Shown: piece after piece, positions 1 to 10,292 of the stretch
Position numbering within the stretch: position 1 is the first letter of the stretch
Layout of the letters: the number at the start of each line of letters is the position of its first letter
Assembly (NCBI RefSeq): GCF_030116705.1
Contig: NZ_JAOTIK010000001.1
Span: 3,739,001-3,803,000, forward strand
Direction of reading: 5' to 3'
Length of the DNA stretch: 64,000 nucleotides
DNA from: Streptomyces sp. ML-6
GTDB lineage: Bacteria > Actinomycetota > Actinomycetes > Streptomycetales > Streptomycetaceae
Translations under genes and position numbers: made by a program
The notes under the pieces: model-generated
The model's database searches: none
What the model saw: the letters and a program-made list of their open reading frames with translations, nothing else
What the model was told of the DNA's origin: nothing

Positions 1-3000
1 TTCGGCTCGACCGAGCTCCGGCTCACCGGCACCGAGCAGATCCGCACCGAGCAGGCGTCGGTCCCCCGCGACCTGGTGGCCGTCGGCGGCCGGCTGCTGT
101 TCGGCTTCGAACGGGGGCCGGGCGCGACCGGCACCGCCGAGGTGTCCGACGTACTCACCCTGTACGGGCCCGAGCTGGACGCCCCCGTGCCGGGCGGGCC
201 GCCGGCCGACGAGGACTTCGTCCGCGAGTTCACCGCCCTGCACCGCTACTACCGCGACGCCCGGCTGCTGCGGCTGCGCCGGGTGGACGGGAAGCTGCTC
301 GCGGTCTTCCGCACCGGCGAGAGCGCGGACGGCATCCGGGTGCTGCGCTGGGCGCTCGCCGCGGACGGTTCGCCGGGCGCCTTCCTCGACGCGCGCGGCG
401 ACCGCGACCACGTCTTCCCGCCGTCGCACGACTTCACCTGGACCGTCGCGGGCCGCGAGTCGCACGTACCGGGCCGGCACCCGCACATCGCGGTGGGCGG
501 CGACGGCGACGGCGCGCAGGCCGTGCTGTTCGTCGACACGCTCGGCGGCACCCTCACCGTCAAGACGGAGAACGACACCGACACCCCGCACGGCATCTAC
601 GAGGAACCGGTCACCGAACCCCTCCAGTCCCTCGCCGACGCCGAGGTGGAGCACGCCACGATCGGCCCGCTGGTCCTGCTCCGGGTCCGCCCGTACAACG
701 AGGAGACCTGGCGGCACCTGGTCTTCAACACCCTGCTCGGCACCGTGCTGCGGCTGGACGGCATCGGCCCGGCCTGCCACCGGCTGCCGGAGGACCAGGG
801 CATCATCTTCCCCGGCGGCTACTACCTCACCACCGGCACCGCCAAGACCTTCGACATCGCCGAGCCGCTCTCCGCCCCGGTCTTCGAGGGCGCGGTCCGC
901 TCCCCGAACGGCGAGGACGTCCTGTACGTCTTCCGCTCCCCCGACGACGGCCGCAGCCTGCTCCTGCCGTACAACCTGATCCGGCAGGAGGTCGCCACCC
1001 CACTCCAGGGCCGCGGCCACGCCCTGCTCGACGACGGCACGCTCGTCCTGCTGCGCACCACCGCCACCGGCGACGAACCGGCCCGGGTCCACCAGGTGCA
1101 GCGCTGGCACACCCCGTACGTCTCCGACACCCACGCCGCCTCCCGCCCCGCCGCCGACGGGCCGCTGGCCCGGGTCGGCAACGCCGATCTGGTGCGCGGC
1201 ATCTCCGACTGCCTGGCCCTCGCCCACGGCGCCACCGAGACCACCCCGACCGCCGCCGTGTACGCCCGGCTGGTCGCGGACTGCGTCCGCGCCACCGACC
1301 GCTACCACTGGCTCACCGACCCCGAACTCGGCACGCTCGCCGAGCCGTTGGCTGAACTCAGGGCCACCGCCGAGCAGGTGCTGACCGAGTTCGAGACGGT
1401 GCGGGAGCTGACCCGGCAGGCCGCCGACGCGCTGACCGAGGCCACCGAACACATCACCGCGCTCGTCCGCCGCAGCCGCGGCGAGGTCCCGCGCACGGCC
1501 GCCGAATGGGTGGAACGACTCACCGAACTGCGCCGCGCCCACGGCCATGTGTCGACCCTCGCCGAGATGCGGTACGCGGACACCGAACGCATCGCGGAAC
1601 TCTCCGCCGACACCGCCGCCGACATCGAGGCGGTGGCCCGGCGCGCCGTCTCCTTCCTCTCCCGGGACGACGCCTTCGCCGGCTACCACGAGGACATCGC
1701 CCGCCTCACCGCCGAGGCGTCCGCGCTCGCCACCGTCGCGGACACGGCGGCGCTCGGCGACCGGCTGACGGAGACGACGGAGGGGCTCGGCACCGTCACG
1801 GACGTCGTCGCCGGGCTCGACATCGGCGACGCCACGGTCCGGACCTCCATCCTGGAGCGGATCGCGGAGGTGCTCGGCGGGGTCAACCGGGCCCGCGCCA
1901 CGCTCGACGCGCGCCGTCGCGAACTGCTCGACCACGAGGGCCGGGCCGAGTTCGCCGCCGAGTTCGCGCTGCTCGGGCAGGCCGTCACGGGGGCGATCGC
2001 CGCCGCCGACACCCCGGACGCCTGCGACGACCAGCTCGCCCGGCTGCTCGTGCGGCTGGAGGACCTGGAGTCCCGGTTCGCCGAGTTCGACGACTTCCTC
2101 ACCGAGCTGGCCGAGCGGCGGGCCGAGGTCCACGAGGCGTTCTCGGCCCGCAAGCAGACCCTCCAGGACGCCCGCGCCCGGCGGGCGGAGCGGCTGGCCG
2201 ACTCCGCGGCCCGCATCCTGGAGACGGTCTCCCGACGGGTGTCGGCCCTGCCCGACCCGGACGCCGTCCACACCTACTTCGCCTCCGACCCGATGGTCGC
2301 CAAGATCCGCCGCACCGCGGACGAGCTGCGGGAACTCGGCGACCCGGTGCGCGCGGAGGAACTCGACGGGCAGCTGCTGGCCGCCCGCCAGGAGGCCGGC
2401 CGGGCCCTGCGCGACCGCAGCGAGCTGTACGCGGACGGCGGCGCCACGATCCGGCTGGGCCGGCACCGGTTCGCGGTGAACACCCAGCCCTTCGACCTCA
2501 CGCTCGTCCCGCACGGGGACCGGCTCGCGTTCGCGCTCACCGGCACCGACTACCGGGCGCCGGTCACCGACCCGGGGTTCGAGGAGACCCGCCCGTACTG
2601 GGAGCAGACCCTCCCCTCCGAGTCCCCGCACGTCTACCGGGGCGAACACCTGGCGGCCCGGCTCCTGGCCGAACGGGGCGCGGACGCCCTGGCCGCCCTG
2701 TCCCCGGACGAACTCGCCGCGCTGGTACGGGAGTCGGCCGCCGCCGCGTACGACGAGGGCCATCAGCGCGGGGTCCACGACGAGGACGCCACCGCGATCC
2801 TCGCCGCCCTGCTGCGCCTGTACCCCGCGGCCGGTCTGCTGCGCCGGCCGCCCGCCGTGCGCGCGGCGGCGCAACTCTTCTGGGCGTACGGCACGGACGG
2901 GAGCCGGCGCGCCTCGTGGACCCGGCGGGCGGTCTCGCTCGCCCGCGCCCGCGACACGTTCGGCCTCGCCCCGGCCGTCGCCGCCCTCCAGCGGGAGTGG

Positions 3001-4953
3001 GCGGACGTCATCCGCTCCGACAACTCCTGGGCCACCCTTGCGGTTCGGGACGACAGCACCGGAAAGGACGGCCCCGGCAGCGGCGACACCGCGTCCGACG
3101 GCTCCGGGCCCGAAGGCACCGGGGCGGTCGACCCGGCGGCCGTCGCCGAATACCTCTTCGAAGAATTGACAAGTGGCCCGGCCGGTTTCGTCACCAGCGC
3201 CACCGTCCGCACGTTCCTGGACAAGTTCCGCCGTACGACCGGTACTTCGGCCTACGACGAGGACCTGGCCGCCCTCGCCGACGACCTCCCCGCCCGTCGC
3301 CAACTTGTCGAGGGCTGGCTCACCTCGTACGCCGCCGCGAGCGGCACTCGACTCGATCCGGGGGATTTGGCGGAGTCGGTCGCCGTGGAGCTGTGCCCGG
3401 AACCGGTGCTCGAGCGGTACGAGTGCGAGGCCCCGCTCACCGAGCGGGTGGACGGCCTGCTCGGCACCCATCCGCGCATCGACCGGGGCACGCTGACCGT
3501 CCGCATCGACGAACTCCTGGCCCGTACCGCCGAGTTCCGTGCCCGGGTCGTCCCCGGCTTCCGCGCCTACCAGCGCCGACGCACCGCCCTGGTGGACGCC
3601 GAGCGGTCCCGGCTGCGGCTGGACGACCTCCGGCCGCGCGTCATGTCGGCGTTCGTCCGCAACCGGCTGCTGGACGAGGTGTACCTGCCGCTGATCGGCG
3701 ACAGCCTCGCCAAGCAGATCGGCACCGCCGACGCGGACCGGCGCACCGACTCGCAGGGCCTGCTGCTGCTCGTCTCGCCGCCCGGCTACGGCAAGACGAC
3801 GCTGATGGAGTACGTCGCCGACCGGCTCGGCCTGGTCCTCGTCAAGATCAGCGGACCCAACCTCGGCCACGACGTGACCTCGCTCGACCCGGCCCAGGCC
3901 CGCACCGCGACCGCCCGCCAGGAGATCGAGAAGATCAACTTCGCGCTGGAGTCCGGCAACAACACCCTGCTCTACCTCGACGACATCCAGCACACCTCGC
4001 CCGAACTGCTCCAGAAGTTCATCCCGCTCTGCGACGCCACCCGCCGCATCGAGGGCGTACGGGACGGCGAACCGCGCAGCCACGACCTGCGGGGCAAGCG
4101 GTTCGCGGTGTGCATGGCGGGCAACCCGTACACGGAGTCGGGAGCCAGGTTCCGCATCCCCGACATGCTCGCCAACCGGGCCGACGTCTGGAACCTCGGC
4201 GAGGTGCTGAGCGGGCGCGAGGACGTCTTCGCGCTGAGCTTCGTGGAGAACGCGCTGACCGCCAACCCGGTGCTCGCCCCGCTCGCCGGGCGCTCCCGCG
4301 AGGACCTCGCCCTGTTCGTACGGCTGGCCTCCGACGTTCCCTCGGCGCGCGCGGACCGGCTCGAACACCCCTACCCGCCCGCCGACGTGGAACGGATCGT
4401 CGCCGTCCTGCGCCATCTGCTGACCGCCCGGGAGACGGTGCTGGCCGTGAACGCCGCGTACATCGCGTCGGCGGCGCAGACGGACGCCACCCGCACCGAA
4501 CCACCGTTCCGGCTCCAGGGCTCCTACCGCGACATGAACAAGATCGCGGCGCGGATCGTCCCGGTGATGAACGCGGCGGAGCTCGACGCCGTCATCGACG
4601 ACCACTACGCGGGCGAGGCCCAGACCCTGACCTCGGGCGCCGAGTCGAACCTGCTCAAACTGGCCGCACTGCGCGGCCGGCTCACCGCCGAACAGTCCGC
4701 GCGCTGGTCGGAGATCACCGCCTCCTACGTGCGCACGCAGGCGCTCGGCGGCCCGGACGGCGACCCGATGACCCGGGCCGTCGCCGCGCTGGGCCTGCTC
4801 GCGGACCGGATCGCGGCGGTCGAATCGGCCATCGTCCGGGTCGCCGACCCGCGCCACCTGCTCACCAACCCGCAGGCTCGGTACGCGGCGCCGCGTACCG
4901 AGCCGCCGCATGCCGAATCGCCGCATGCCGAACCGCCGCCGGAAAACCGCTGA
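1..4953 (+). CDS. Giant MoxR-like AAA+ ATPase with long coiled-coil region ('DNA repair ATPase' family), 5' end cut by window
   Basis: The reading frame is open from base 1, so the true start lies upstream; the GTG at 76 is only an internal candidate. The first ~350 residues are beta-rich and propeller-like. Residues ~400-770 (counted from base 76) are helical and charged, likely coiled coil. The C-terminal third is an AAA+ module: Walker A GYGKTT near residue 1236, Walker B LLYLDD near 1298, and a sensor-1-like AGNP segment. The large size and the MoxR-like core match actinobacterial proteins called DNA repair ATPases. A repair role is a label for the family and is not shown by this sequence. 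The next gene, an ion-channel-like protein, follows 51 bases downstream on the same strand and may be co-transcribed. Confidence 0.85.
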   Translation, partial: FGSTELRLTGTEQIRTEQASVPRDLVAVGGRLLFGFERGPGATGTAEVSDVLTLYGPELDAPVPGGPPADEDFVREFTALHRYYRDARLLRLRRVDGKLLAVFRTGESADGIRVLRWALAADGSPGAFLDARGDRDHVFPPSHDFTWTVAGRESHVPGRHPHIAVGGDGDGAQAVLFVDTLGGTLTVKTENDTDTPHGIYEEPVTEPLQSLADAEVEHATIGPLVLLRVRPYNEETWRHLVFNTLLGTVLRLDGIGPACHRLPEDQGIIFPGGYYLTTGTAKTFDIAEPLSAPVFEGAVRSPNGEDVLYVFRSPDDGRSLLLPYNLIRQEVATPLQGRGHALLDDGTLVLLRTTATGDEPARVHQVQRWHTPYVSDTHAASRPAADGPLARVGNADLVRGISDCLALAHGATETTPTAAVYARLVADCVRATDRYHWLTDPELGTLAEPLAELRATAEQVLTEFETVRELTRQAADALTEATEHITALVRRSRGEVPRTAAEWVERLTELRRAHGHVSTLAEMRYADTERIAELSADTAADIEAVARRAVSFLSRDDAFAGYHEDIARLTAEASALATVADTAALGDRLTETTEGLGTVTDVVAGLDIGDATVRTSILERIAEVLGGVNRARATLDARRRELLDHEGRAEFAAEFALLGQAVTGAIAAADTPDACDDQLARLLVRLEDLESRFAEFDDFLTELAERRAEVHEAFSARKQTLQDARARRAERLADSAARILETVSRRVSALPDPDAVHTYFASDPMVAKIRRTADELRELGDPVRAEELDGQLLAARQEAGRALRDRSELYADGGATIRLGRHRFAVNTQPFDLTLVPHGDRLAFALTGTDYRAPVTDPGFEETRPYWEQTLPSESPHVYRGEHLAARLLAERGADALAALSPDELAALVRESAAAAYDEGHQRGVHDEDATAILAALLRLYPAAGLLRRPPAVRAAAQLFWAYGTDGSRRASWTRRAVSLARARDTFGLAPAVAALQREWADVIRSDNSWATLAVRDDSTGKDGPGSGDTASDGSGPEGTGAVDPAAVAEYLFEELTSGPAGFVTSATVRTFLDKFRRTTGTSAYDEDLAALADDLPARRQLVEGWLTSYAAASGTRLDPGDLAESVAVELCPEPVLERYECEAPLTERVDGLLGTHPRIDRGTLTVRIDELLARTAEFRARVVPGFRAYQRRRTALVDAERSRLRLDDLRPRVMSAFVRNRLLDEVYLPLIGDSLAKQIGTADADRRTDSQGLLLLVSPPGYGKTTLMEYVADRLGLVLVKISGPNLGHDVTSLDPAQARTATARQEIEKINFALESGNNTLLYLDDIQHTSPELLQKFIPLCDATRRIEGVRDGEPRSHDLRGKRFAVCMAGNPYTESGARFRIPDMLANRADVWNLGEVLSGREDVFALSFVENALTANPVLAPLAGRSREDLALFVRLASDVPSARADRLEHPYPPADVERIVAVLRHLLTARETVLAVNAAYIASAAQTDATRTEPPFRLQGSYRDMNKIAARIVPVMNAAELDAVIDDHYAGEAQTLTSGAESNLLKLAALRGRLTAEQSARWSEITASYVRTQALGGPDGDPMTRAVAALGLLADRIAAVESAIVRVADPRHLLTNPQARYAAPRTEPPHAESPHAEPPPENR

Positions 4954-5004
4954 CGGCTGCTCGTCCGACACCCGGCGGTCACCCACGGAGGAGAGGAGCA
5001 AGGC

Positions 5005-7002
5005 ATGCTGGGACACGTGACCCAGTTTCCGCAGCAGCCCCAACGTTCCCCGTTCGGCGGACACATGGTCGTCTGCGGCGACGACGCGCTGGCCCGGCGG
5101 CTCGCCGTCGAGCTGCGCTACGTGTACGGGGAGCGGGTCACCCTCGTCCTGCCGCCCGGCCGCGACGACCGCAGGCCCGAACTTCCGCTGACCGGGCGGA
5201 GCATGGCGGCGGCGCTGTTCGGCCGGATGTCCTCGGCGATGAACCGGACCGGCGGTGCCGGCACCGGCACCGGCGGGGCCGCCGCCCTCGGGGACGACAC
5301 CAACGCCGGTGTCGAGGCCGTCCGCATCACGGAGGCGGCGGAGCCGTCCGACGAGGTGCTGGAGGAGGCGGGCGTCGGATCGGCCGCCGCGCTGGCGCTG
5401 GTCTACGAGGACGACGAGCGCAACATCCGTGCCGCACTGACCGCCCGCCGCATCAACCCCCGCCTCCGGCTGGTCATCCGGCTCTACAACCGCAAGCTGG
5501 GCCAGCACCTGGAGGCCCTGCTCGACCAGGCCGCCGCCCTCGCCACCCCCGGCCTGGACCAGGCCGCCCTGGACGCCTCCACCACCGTCCTGTCCGACGC
5601 CGACACCGCGGCCCCCGCCCTCGCCGCGACCGTCCTCACCGGCTCCAGCAAGGTCATCCAGGCGGAGGGTCTGCTGCTGCGCGCCGCCGAACGCACCCCG
5701 CCCGGCGAGGGACAGATCGCCGACCCCGGCCTGTGCACCCTGGCCCTGCTCTCCTCCACCACCCATGACCCGGCGGGCACCGAGGGATCCGACAGCAGCG
5801 GCGCCGAGGGCCCCCAACTCCTGCCGGACGACCGGCAGTTGTCCGACGCCACGGACCGGGGCACGGTGGTCCTGGAGGCGATCAGCCAGGCGGGCCCGTC
5901 CGGACCGCCGACCCGGATGGGCGGCCGCGGGGCCCCGCTGAGCCAGGTCTTCTCGCGGCGGCTGCGCTGGTCGGCGCTGGGCGTCGGCCTGGCCGTGGTG
6001 GGCCTCGCCGTCGCCTCGACGCTCACCACCGGCGACGACCCGCTGCACGCCGCGTACCTCACCCTGCTCGACCTGTTCGCGATGGGCGACCCGGCGACCG
6101 GCGAACCGACGGCCCGCCAGCTCATCCAACTCCTGTCCGGGGTCGCCGGGTTGATGCTGCTGCCGCTGCTCGTGGCGGCCGTGCTGGAGGCGTTCGGCTC
6201 GATCCGCACGGCGTCGTCCCTGCGCCGCCCGCCGCGCGGCCTGTCCAACCACGTGGTGCTGCTCGGCCTCGGCAAGATCGGTACGCGGGTCCTCGTCCGG
6301 CTGCGCGAGCTCAACATCCCGGTGGTGTGCGTGGAGGACGACCCGGACGCGCGCGGCATCGCCGTGGCCCGGCGACTGCACGTGCCGGTGGTCCTGGGCG
6401 ACGTCACCCAGGAGGGCGTCCTGGAGGCGGCGAAGATCCAGCGCGCCCGCGCACTCCTCGCCCTGACCAGCGCCGACACCACCAACCTGGAGGCCGCGCT
6501 GTACGCCCGCTCGGTCAAGCACGACCTGCGCGTGGCGCTGCGCCTGTACGACGACGAGTTCGCCACCGCCGTCTACCGCACCCTGCGCACCGCCCACCCG
6601 CAGGCCGTGACCCGGTCCCGGTCCGTCTCCCACCTGGCCGCCCCGTCCTTCGCGGTCGCCATGATGGGACGCCAGATCCTGGGCGCCATCCCGGTCGAGC
6701 GGAAGGTGATGCTGTTCGCGGCGATAGAGGTGGCGGGCCATCCGCAACTGGAGGGCCGCACGGTGGAGCAGGCGTTCCGGGCCGGTGCCTGGCGGGTCCT
6801 CGCCCTGGACGCCACCCCGCCCGAGGACCGCCTCCCGGACCTGGCCACCCCCTCCCCCGTCCCCCCGGACCGCCCGTCCGGCCTGGTGTGGGACCTGCAC
6901 CCCGGGTACGTGCTGCGCCCCCAGGACCGCGTGGTGATCGCCGCGACCCGCCGCGGCCTGGCCGAACTGCTGCGCAGGCGAAGGAACATGGCACCGAGGT
7001 GA
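5005..7002 (+). CDS. CASTOR/POLLUX-like ion channel with two Rossmann (TrkA-N/RCK) domains
   Basis: A 665-residue membrane protein with an unusual symmetrical plan. A first Rossmann-like fold begins near residue 19 (HMVVCGDD), followed by a linker. Two hydrophobic segments lie near 318-340 and 373-398. A classical TrkA-N domain with GLGKIG starts near 415 and reaches a C-terminal RCK-type region. The family gates cation flux across the plasma membrane through NAD(H) or ion binding to the RCK domains. No clear selectivity-filter TVGYG is present, so potassium selectivity cannot be claimed. The ATG at 5005 is preceded by GGAGGAGAGG. Short spacing after the giant AAA+ gene suggests an operon. 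Confidence 0.85.
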   Translation: MLGHVTQFPQQPQRSPFGGHMVVCGDDALARRLAVELRYVYGERVTLVLPPGRDDRRPELPLTGRSMAAALFGRMSSAMNRTGGAGTGTGGAAALGDDTNAGVEAVRITEAAEPSDEVLEEAGVGSAAALALVYEDDERNIRAALTARRINPRLRLVIRLYNRKLGQHLEALLDQAAALATPGLDQAALDASTTVLSDADTAAPALAATVLTGSSKVIQAEGLLLRAAERTPPGEGQIADPGLCTLALLSSTTHDPAGTEGSDSSGAEGPQLLPDDRQLSDATDRGTVVLEAISQAGPSGPPTRMGGRGAPLSQVFSRRLRWSALGVGLAVVGLAVASTLTTGDDPLHAAYLTLLDLFAMGDPATGEPTARQLIQLLSGVAGLMLLPLLVAAVLEAFGSIRTASSLRRPPRGLSNHVVLLGLGKIGTRVLVRLRELNIPVVCVEDDPDARGIAVARRLHVPVVLGDVTQEGVLEAAKIQRARALLALTSADTTNLEAALYARSVKHDLRVALRLYDDEFATAVYRTLRTAHPQAVTRSRSVSHLAAPSFAVAMMGRQILGAIPVERKVMLFAAIEVAGHPQLEGRTVEQAFRAGAWRVLALDATPPEDRLPDLATPSPVPPDRPSGLVWDLHPGYVLRPQDRVVIAATRRGLAELLRRRRNMAPR

Positions 7003-7236
7003 ACGCCCGGCGCCGGGCGCAGCAGCGGCGACCGCGCCCGGTGGCCCCGGAGAACACGGCCACGGTGGTGCGCGACGAACACGATCCCGGTGGCGCACGG
7101 AGCGCCGGCGATGCGGCAAGCGTCGTCGCCGAGCCCGGCCCCTCGACATGGCGCTGCGCAGAGGCGTGCTATAAGAATCTTTGGTGATCTTGTGGGGGGA
7201 CCGGATCATGGGTACCTCCCTGCCGGAGGGGGGCAG

Positions 7237-8571
7237 ATGAAGTCCGTGAAGAAGGCCGTCGTCACGGTGATGGCGGCCGGGATGCTGGCAGCCTGCAGCG
7301 GAGGCGGCGACAGCGCGGGGAACGACTCCACACCGAGCGCCGCGAAGTCCCCGAAACCGGCGGTGAAGGCGCCGAAGGAGTTCGACACGTCCAAGGGCTG
7401 GCAGCAGAACATCAGCTGGCCGGACGGGGACGAAACGGAACTGCCGGTGGAGGCCGCGTCCAAGGCGGGCGTCGTCGCCTTCCTCCAGAAGAAAGGCGAG
7501 AAATACGTCGTCGAGGCCCGTGAGGCCGCCACCGGCGCGCTGCGCTGGAGCAGTCAGCCGTGGCAGCCTCCGGCCCCGGGCAAGAACGTGGCCCCGGACT
7601 CGTCGCACCTCCCGCAGCTCCTCGTCGTGGACCAGGACGACCGCGAGTACATCGCCGTCTGGGCGTGGGCGCCCTCCTTCACGGAGGACGACACGTTCTC
7701 CCTCCTCCTCTACCCGGCGGACTCCTCCGGGAAGGAGATCTCTCCGGCCCGCACCTTCTCGATACCGATGCCTTCCCATGACAAACCGAGGGTCGTCGAC
7801 GGCGGGAACGGGCTCCTGGTCCTCTGGGAGGACAGCAGACCGGGCGCGGACCGCACTACGGCGATCGACCTGTCGAAGGGCCGCGTCACGAAGTACGAAG
7901 AGCTGGAACTTCCTTGCGGTGAGGACGACCTCCAGCCCTGCAAGGGCCCGGTGGAAGCGCTCTCCCCGGACGGTCCGGTCGTGCAACTCCCGGTCCACGG
8001 TGGCTTCGGTGTCCCCGGCGCCTGGCACTCCGGCGACGCCGTTCCCCCGGGCAGCAAAATACACAACAGCAAGTACAAGAGCGGCCGGGTGACGGAAGTC
8101 CTCGGCGGTCACGTCCTGTCCACCTGGTTCCCCGAGAACGGGTACGGAAATCAATCGGTGACGGCCGTGCACGACCTGAAGTCCGGGAAACTGGTGGCGT
8201 CCACACTGTGCGCATCGGAGTCGTCCGGCGAGCGCCGCAAAGCCGTCCTGTCGCCCGACGGTCGCCATGTCGTTTCGGACAGCGTCGCCGTGGACCTCGA
8301 ACAGGGCAAGGCACGCTGCTTCTACGAGGGCGGCGACGCGGATCCCATCCGTCTGACGTCCGTGGCCGACGGCACCGCATACGGTTATTCCCGGGCGGAC
8401 GGGGAATCCGAAAAGCCGGTCACCGTCGCACTCGACACCGGGCAGGTCAAGCCGCTGCCCCAGGGCACCGAGATCCCCTCCCTGCTGCTGGCGGACACCG
8501 GAGGGTTCGTACTGAAGCTCGCGGAAGGCAAGGGGCAGGGGCGGCAGTTCGTCTTCCACCCCCGTCGCTGA
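7237..8571 (+). CDS. Secreted lipoprotein of unknown function, beta-propeller-like
   Basis: A 444-residue protein with a lipoprotein signal peptide: MKSVKKAVVTVMAAG followed by LAAC as lipobox, then a Ser/Pro/Lys linker. The frame is open further upstream, but the ATG at 7237 has a GGAGGGGGG ribosome site and places the signal peptide at the N-terminus. The mature part is rich in Trp/Gly/Asp turns (for example ALRWSSQPW), like the PQQ/YVTN-type beta-propeller proteins common in Streptomyces. No enzyme motif is visible. It stands alone between the channel gene and a convergent secreted protein, with a hairpin terminator just after its stop. Confidence 0.8.
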   Translation: MKSVKKAVVTVMAAGMLAACSGGGDSAGNDSTPSAAKSPKPAVKAPKEFDTSKGWQQNISWPDGDETELPVEAASKAGVVAFLQKKGEKYVVEAREAATGALRWSSQPWQPPAPGKNVAPDSSHLPQLLVVDQDDREYIAVWAWAPSFTEDDTFSLLLYPADSSGKEISPARTFSIPMPSHDKPRVVDGGNGLLVLWEDSRPGADRTTAIDLSKGRVTKYEELELPCGEDDLQPCKGPVEALSPDGPVVQLPVHGGFGVPGAWHSGDAVPPGSKIHNSKYKSGRVTEVLGGHVLSTWFPENGYGNQSVTAVHDLKSGKLVASTLCASESSGERRKAVLSPDGRHVVSDSVAVDLEQGKARCFYEGGDADPIRLTSVADGTAYGYSRADGESEKPVTVALDTGQVKPLPQGTEIPSLLLADTGGFVLKLAEGKGQGRQFVFHPRR

Positions 8572-8602
8572 CCTCACCGCGCGGACATCCCGCCCGAACG
8601 CG

Positions 8603-8636
8603 GGTGGGCGCGACCGGAGGCCCGGTTGCGCCCACC
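8603..8636. terminator. Hairpin between convergent genes
   Basis: A 15-bp stem (one G-T pair) with a 4-base loop: GGTGGGCGCGACCGG at 8603-8617 pairs with 8622-8636. It lies between the ends of two convergent genes and lacks a long T tract, as is usual for Streptomyces hairpin terminators. It probably serves both directions. Confidence 0.6.
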
Positions 8637-8670
8637 GCCGACAGCCGGGGCCCCGAGCCCCGGAACAACC

Positions 8671-9288
8671 TCAGCGGATGGCCTCGCCGCGGGCCTTCAG
8701 CCGGAAAGAGGTGGCCTGGTCGTTCATCGCTTCGCCGACCCAGTCCGCCCAGTCATAGGTATTGCTGATCCCTTTGAAATTGGCGCTCGAATAAAGCACG
8801 ATGTAGCAGTTGTTCCACGTCTGCACGGAACTGGTCATGTCGTCGAAGTTCATGTCGTCGAGGTTGGTCATCTCGGCGTCCCACTTGCCGTCGTTCTTGC
8901 ACGGCTCGCTGAGCGCGTATCCGATGGCACGCCCACCGAAGTGGCCGTGCTCGTAAAGCTGGGCGCCGGTGTATTCGCCCATCGTCGTGACGGGGCCGTT
9001 GAGAGTCTTGTTCATCCGGGCCTGGAACTTCTTGTCCGTGGCCGCCTTCTCCGGGGCCGGGGCGTCGGTGATCCGGCCGCCGCTCAACACGGCCATGTAC
9101 TCACGGAAGGTGTCGTAGCAGGTGGTCTTCCCCTCACTGACCTTGACGACGCAGTAGGAACCGGTCTTGGACCCAGCGGCTTCGGGGGTCGGGACCGGGG
9201 CCGCACCGGCCGGGGTCGGCGCCAGGAGGACGCCCGCACAGGCAGCAGCCGCCAGCCCGGTCACACCGGTTCTCACTCTCATGCTCAT
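8671..9288 (-). CDS. Secreted crystallin-like / peptidase inhibitor family I36-type protein
   Basis: A 205-residue exported protein. The ATG at 9288 follows a GAGGAG ribosome site 5 bases away and starts a typical signal peptide (MSMRVRTGVTGLAAAAC, then AGA-type cleavage). The mature domain has repeated Tyr/Gly strands such as LYEHGHFGGRAIGY and IVLYSSANFKG, the pattern of beta/gamma-crystallin-like folds found in the Streptomyces I36 inhibitors (SMPI type). Several cysteines could form disulfides. Whether it inhibits a protease is inference. It is monocistronic and convergent with the upstream lipoprotein gene. Confidence 0.75.
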   Translation of the reverse strand: MSMRVRTGVTGLAAAACAGVLLAPTPAGAAPVPTPEAAGSKTGSYCVVKVSEGKTTCYDTFREYMAVLSGGRITDAPAPEKAATDKKFQARMNKTLNGPVTTMGEYTGAQLYEHGHFGGRAIGYALSEPCKNDGKWDAEMTNLDDMNFDDMTSSVQTWNNCYIVLYSSANFKGISNTYDWADWVGEAMNDQATSFRLKARGEAIR

Positions 9289-9569
9289 GCTTCTCCTCGT
9301 TCCAGCAGGGCGAGGGCCCAACCACCCAACCCGGTAAGGCCGTTCACCAGGCGATCCTGTCGGCACGGAAGAGGGAGCACATGCGCGGAAGGTTGCCTGG
9401 TACCTGCGCGATGTCCGCCCGCCGAAGCCCATCAGGCACACAAGCCCGCCGGGGCCGGGCCGAACTGCTGCGCAGGCGTGGCTCGTCGCCCTGCCGCTGA
9501 GCCACGAGGGCCCGGGTGGCCCGGGAAATCCCGGTGCCGGACCGCATCCCCGGTCCCTACCCTCATCCC

Positions 9570-10148
9570 ATGGAAACAGGACCGGAACCGGAACTCCTGA
9601 ACGTCATCGACATCGAGGCGACCTGCTGGGACGGACAACCGCCGCCCGGGGCGGTCAGCGAGATCATCGAGATCGGGCTGACGGTCGTCGACCTGCGGTC
9701 GGCGGAGAGGGTGGCACGCCACCGGATCCTGGTCCGCCCGGCCCGGTCCACCGTCAGCGCGTTCTGCACGGAGCTGACCGGCCTCACCCAGGCGGAGGTG
9801 AGCACGGGCCTCCCCTTCGCCGACGCCTGCCGGCTACTGGCGGCCAAGCACCGGGCCGGGACACGGCCGTGGGCCAGCTGGGGCGACTACGACCGCAACC
9901 AGTTCACCCGCCAGTGCCGGGCCACCGGCACCCGGTACCCGTTCGGCCACCGCCACACCAACGCCAAGCTCCCCTTCACCGCCGCCCACGGACTGCGCAA
10001 GCGCCCCGGCATGGCCCGGGCCCTGGAGATCGCGGGCCTCCCCCTGGAGGGCCGCCACCACAGCGGCGCGGACGACGCCTGGAACATCGCGGCCCTGATC
10101 CTGGACCTCGCGGCCCGGGGCGCCTGGCCGGATGAGCCCACCACCTGA
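9570..10148 (+). CDS. DEDDh-family 3'-5' exonuclease
   Basis: A 192-residue single-domain nuclease. It shows the ExoI motif VIDIEATCWDG (catalytic Asp and Glu), an ExoII region around SWGDYDRNQF, and an ExoIII motif HHSGADDAWN with the His and final Asp that define the DEDDh subtype. The family (RNase T / KapD / PolIII epsilon-like) removes nucleotides from 3' ends of RNA or DNA with two metal ions. The frame is open further upstream, but METGPEPELL at 9570 places the first motif at the usual distance from the N-terminus. No partner polymerase is nearby. The substrate is not determined. Confidence 0.85.
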   Translation: METGPEPELLNVIDIEATCWDGQPPPGAVSEIIEIGLTVVDLRSAERVARHRILVRPARSTVSAFCTELTGLTQAEVSTGLPFADACRLLAAKHRAGTRPWASWGDYDRNQFTRQCRATGTRYPFGHRHTNAKLPFTAAHGLRKRPGMARALEIAGLPLEGRHHSGADDAWNIAALILDLAARGAWPDEPTT

Positions 10149-10292
10149 CGGGCCGGCCGGGGCACCCCGTGAAAGCACCGTCCGGGGCACCGGCCGGGGC
10201 ACCCGCCCGCCACACCCCCGGACCTCCGGCACTCCCCGGCCCCCGGCACGCTCCAGCCCCTCGGCACGCCCCGGCCCCCGCCACGCCCCGGG

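Noticed and set aside
1506..5768. A 1420-codon open frame on the plus strand overlapping the AAA+ and channel genes
   Set aside because: It reads as Arg/Pro/Gly-rich low-complexity sequence in the wrong frame. Long shadow frames are expected at this GC content, and the overlapped genes have clear domains.
10149..10292. Repeated GGGGCACC/CCGGCAC words between the exonuclease gene and trpS
   Set aside because: Short GC-rich words with no fixed period or clear stem; likely compositional.
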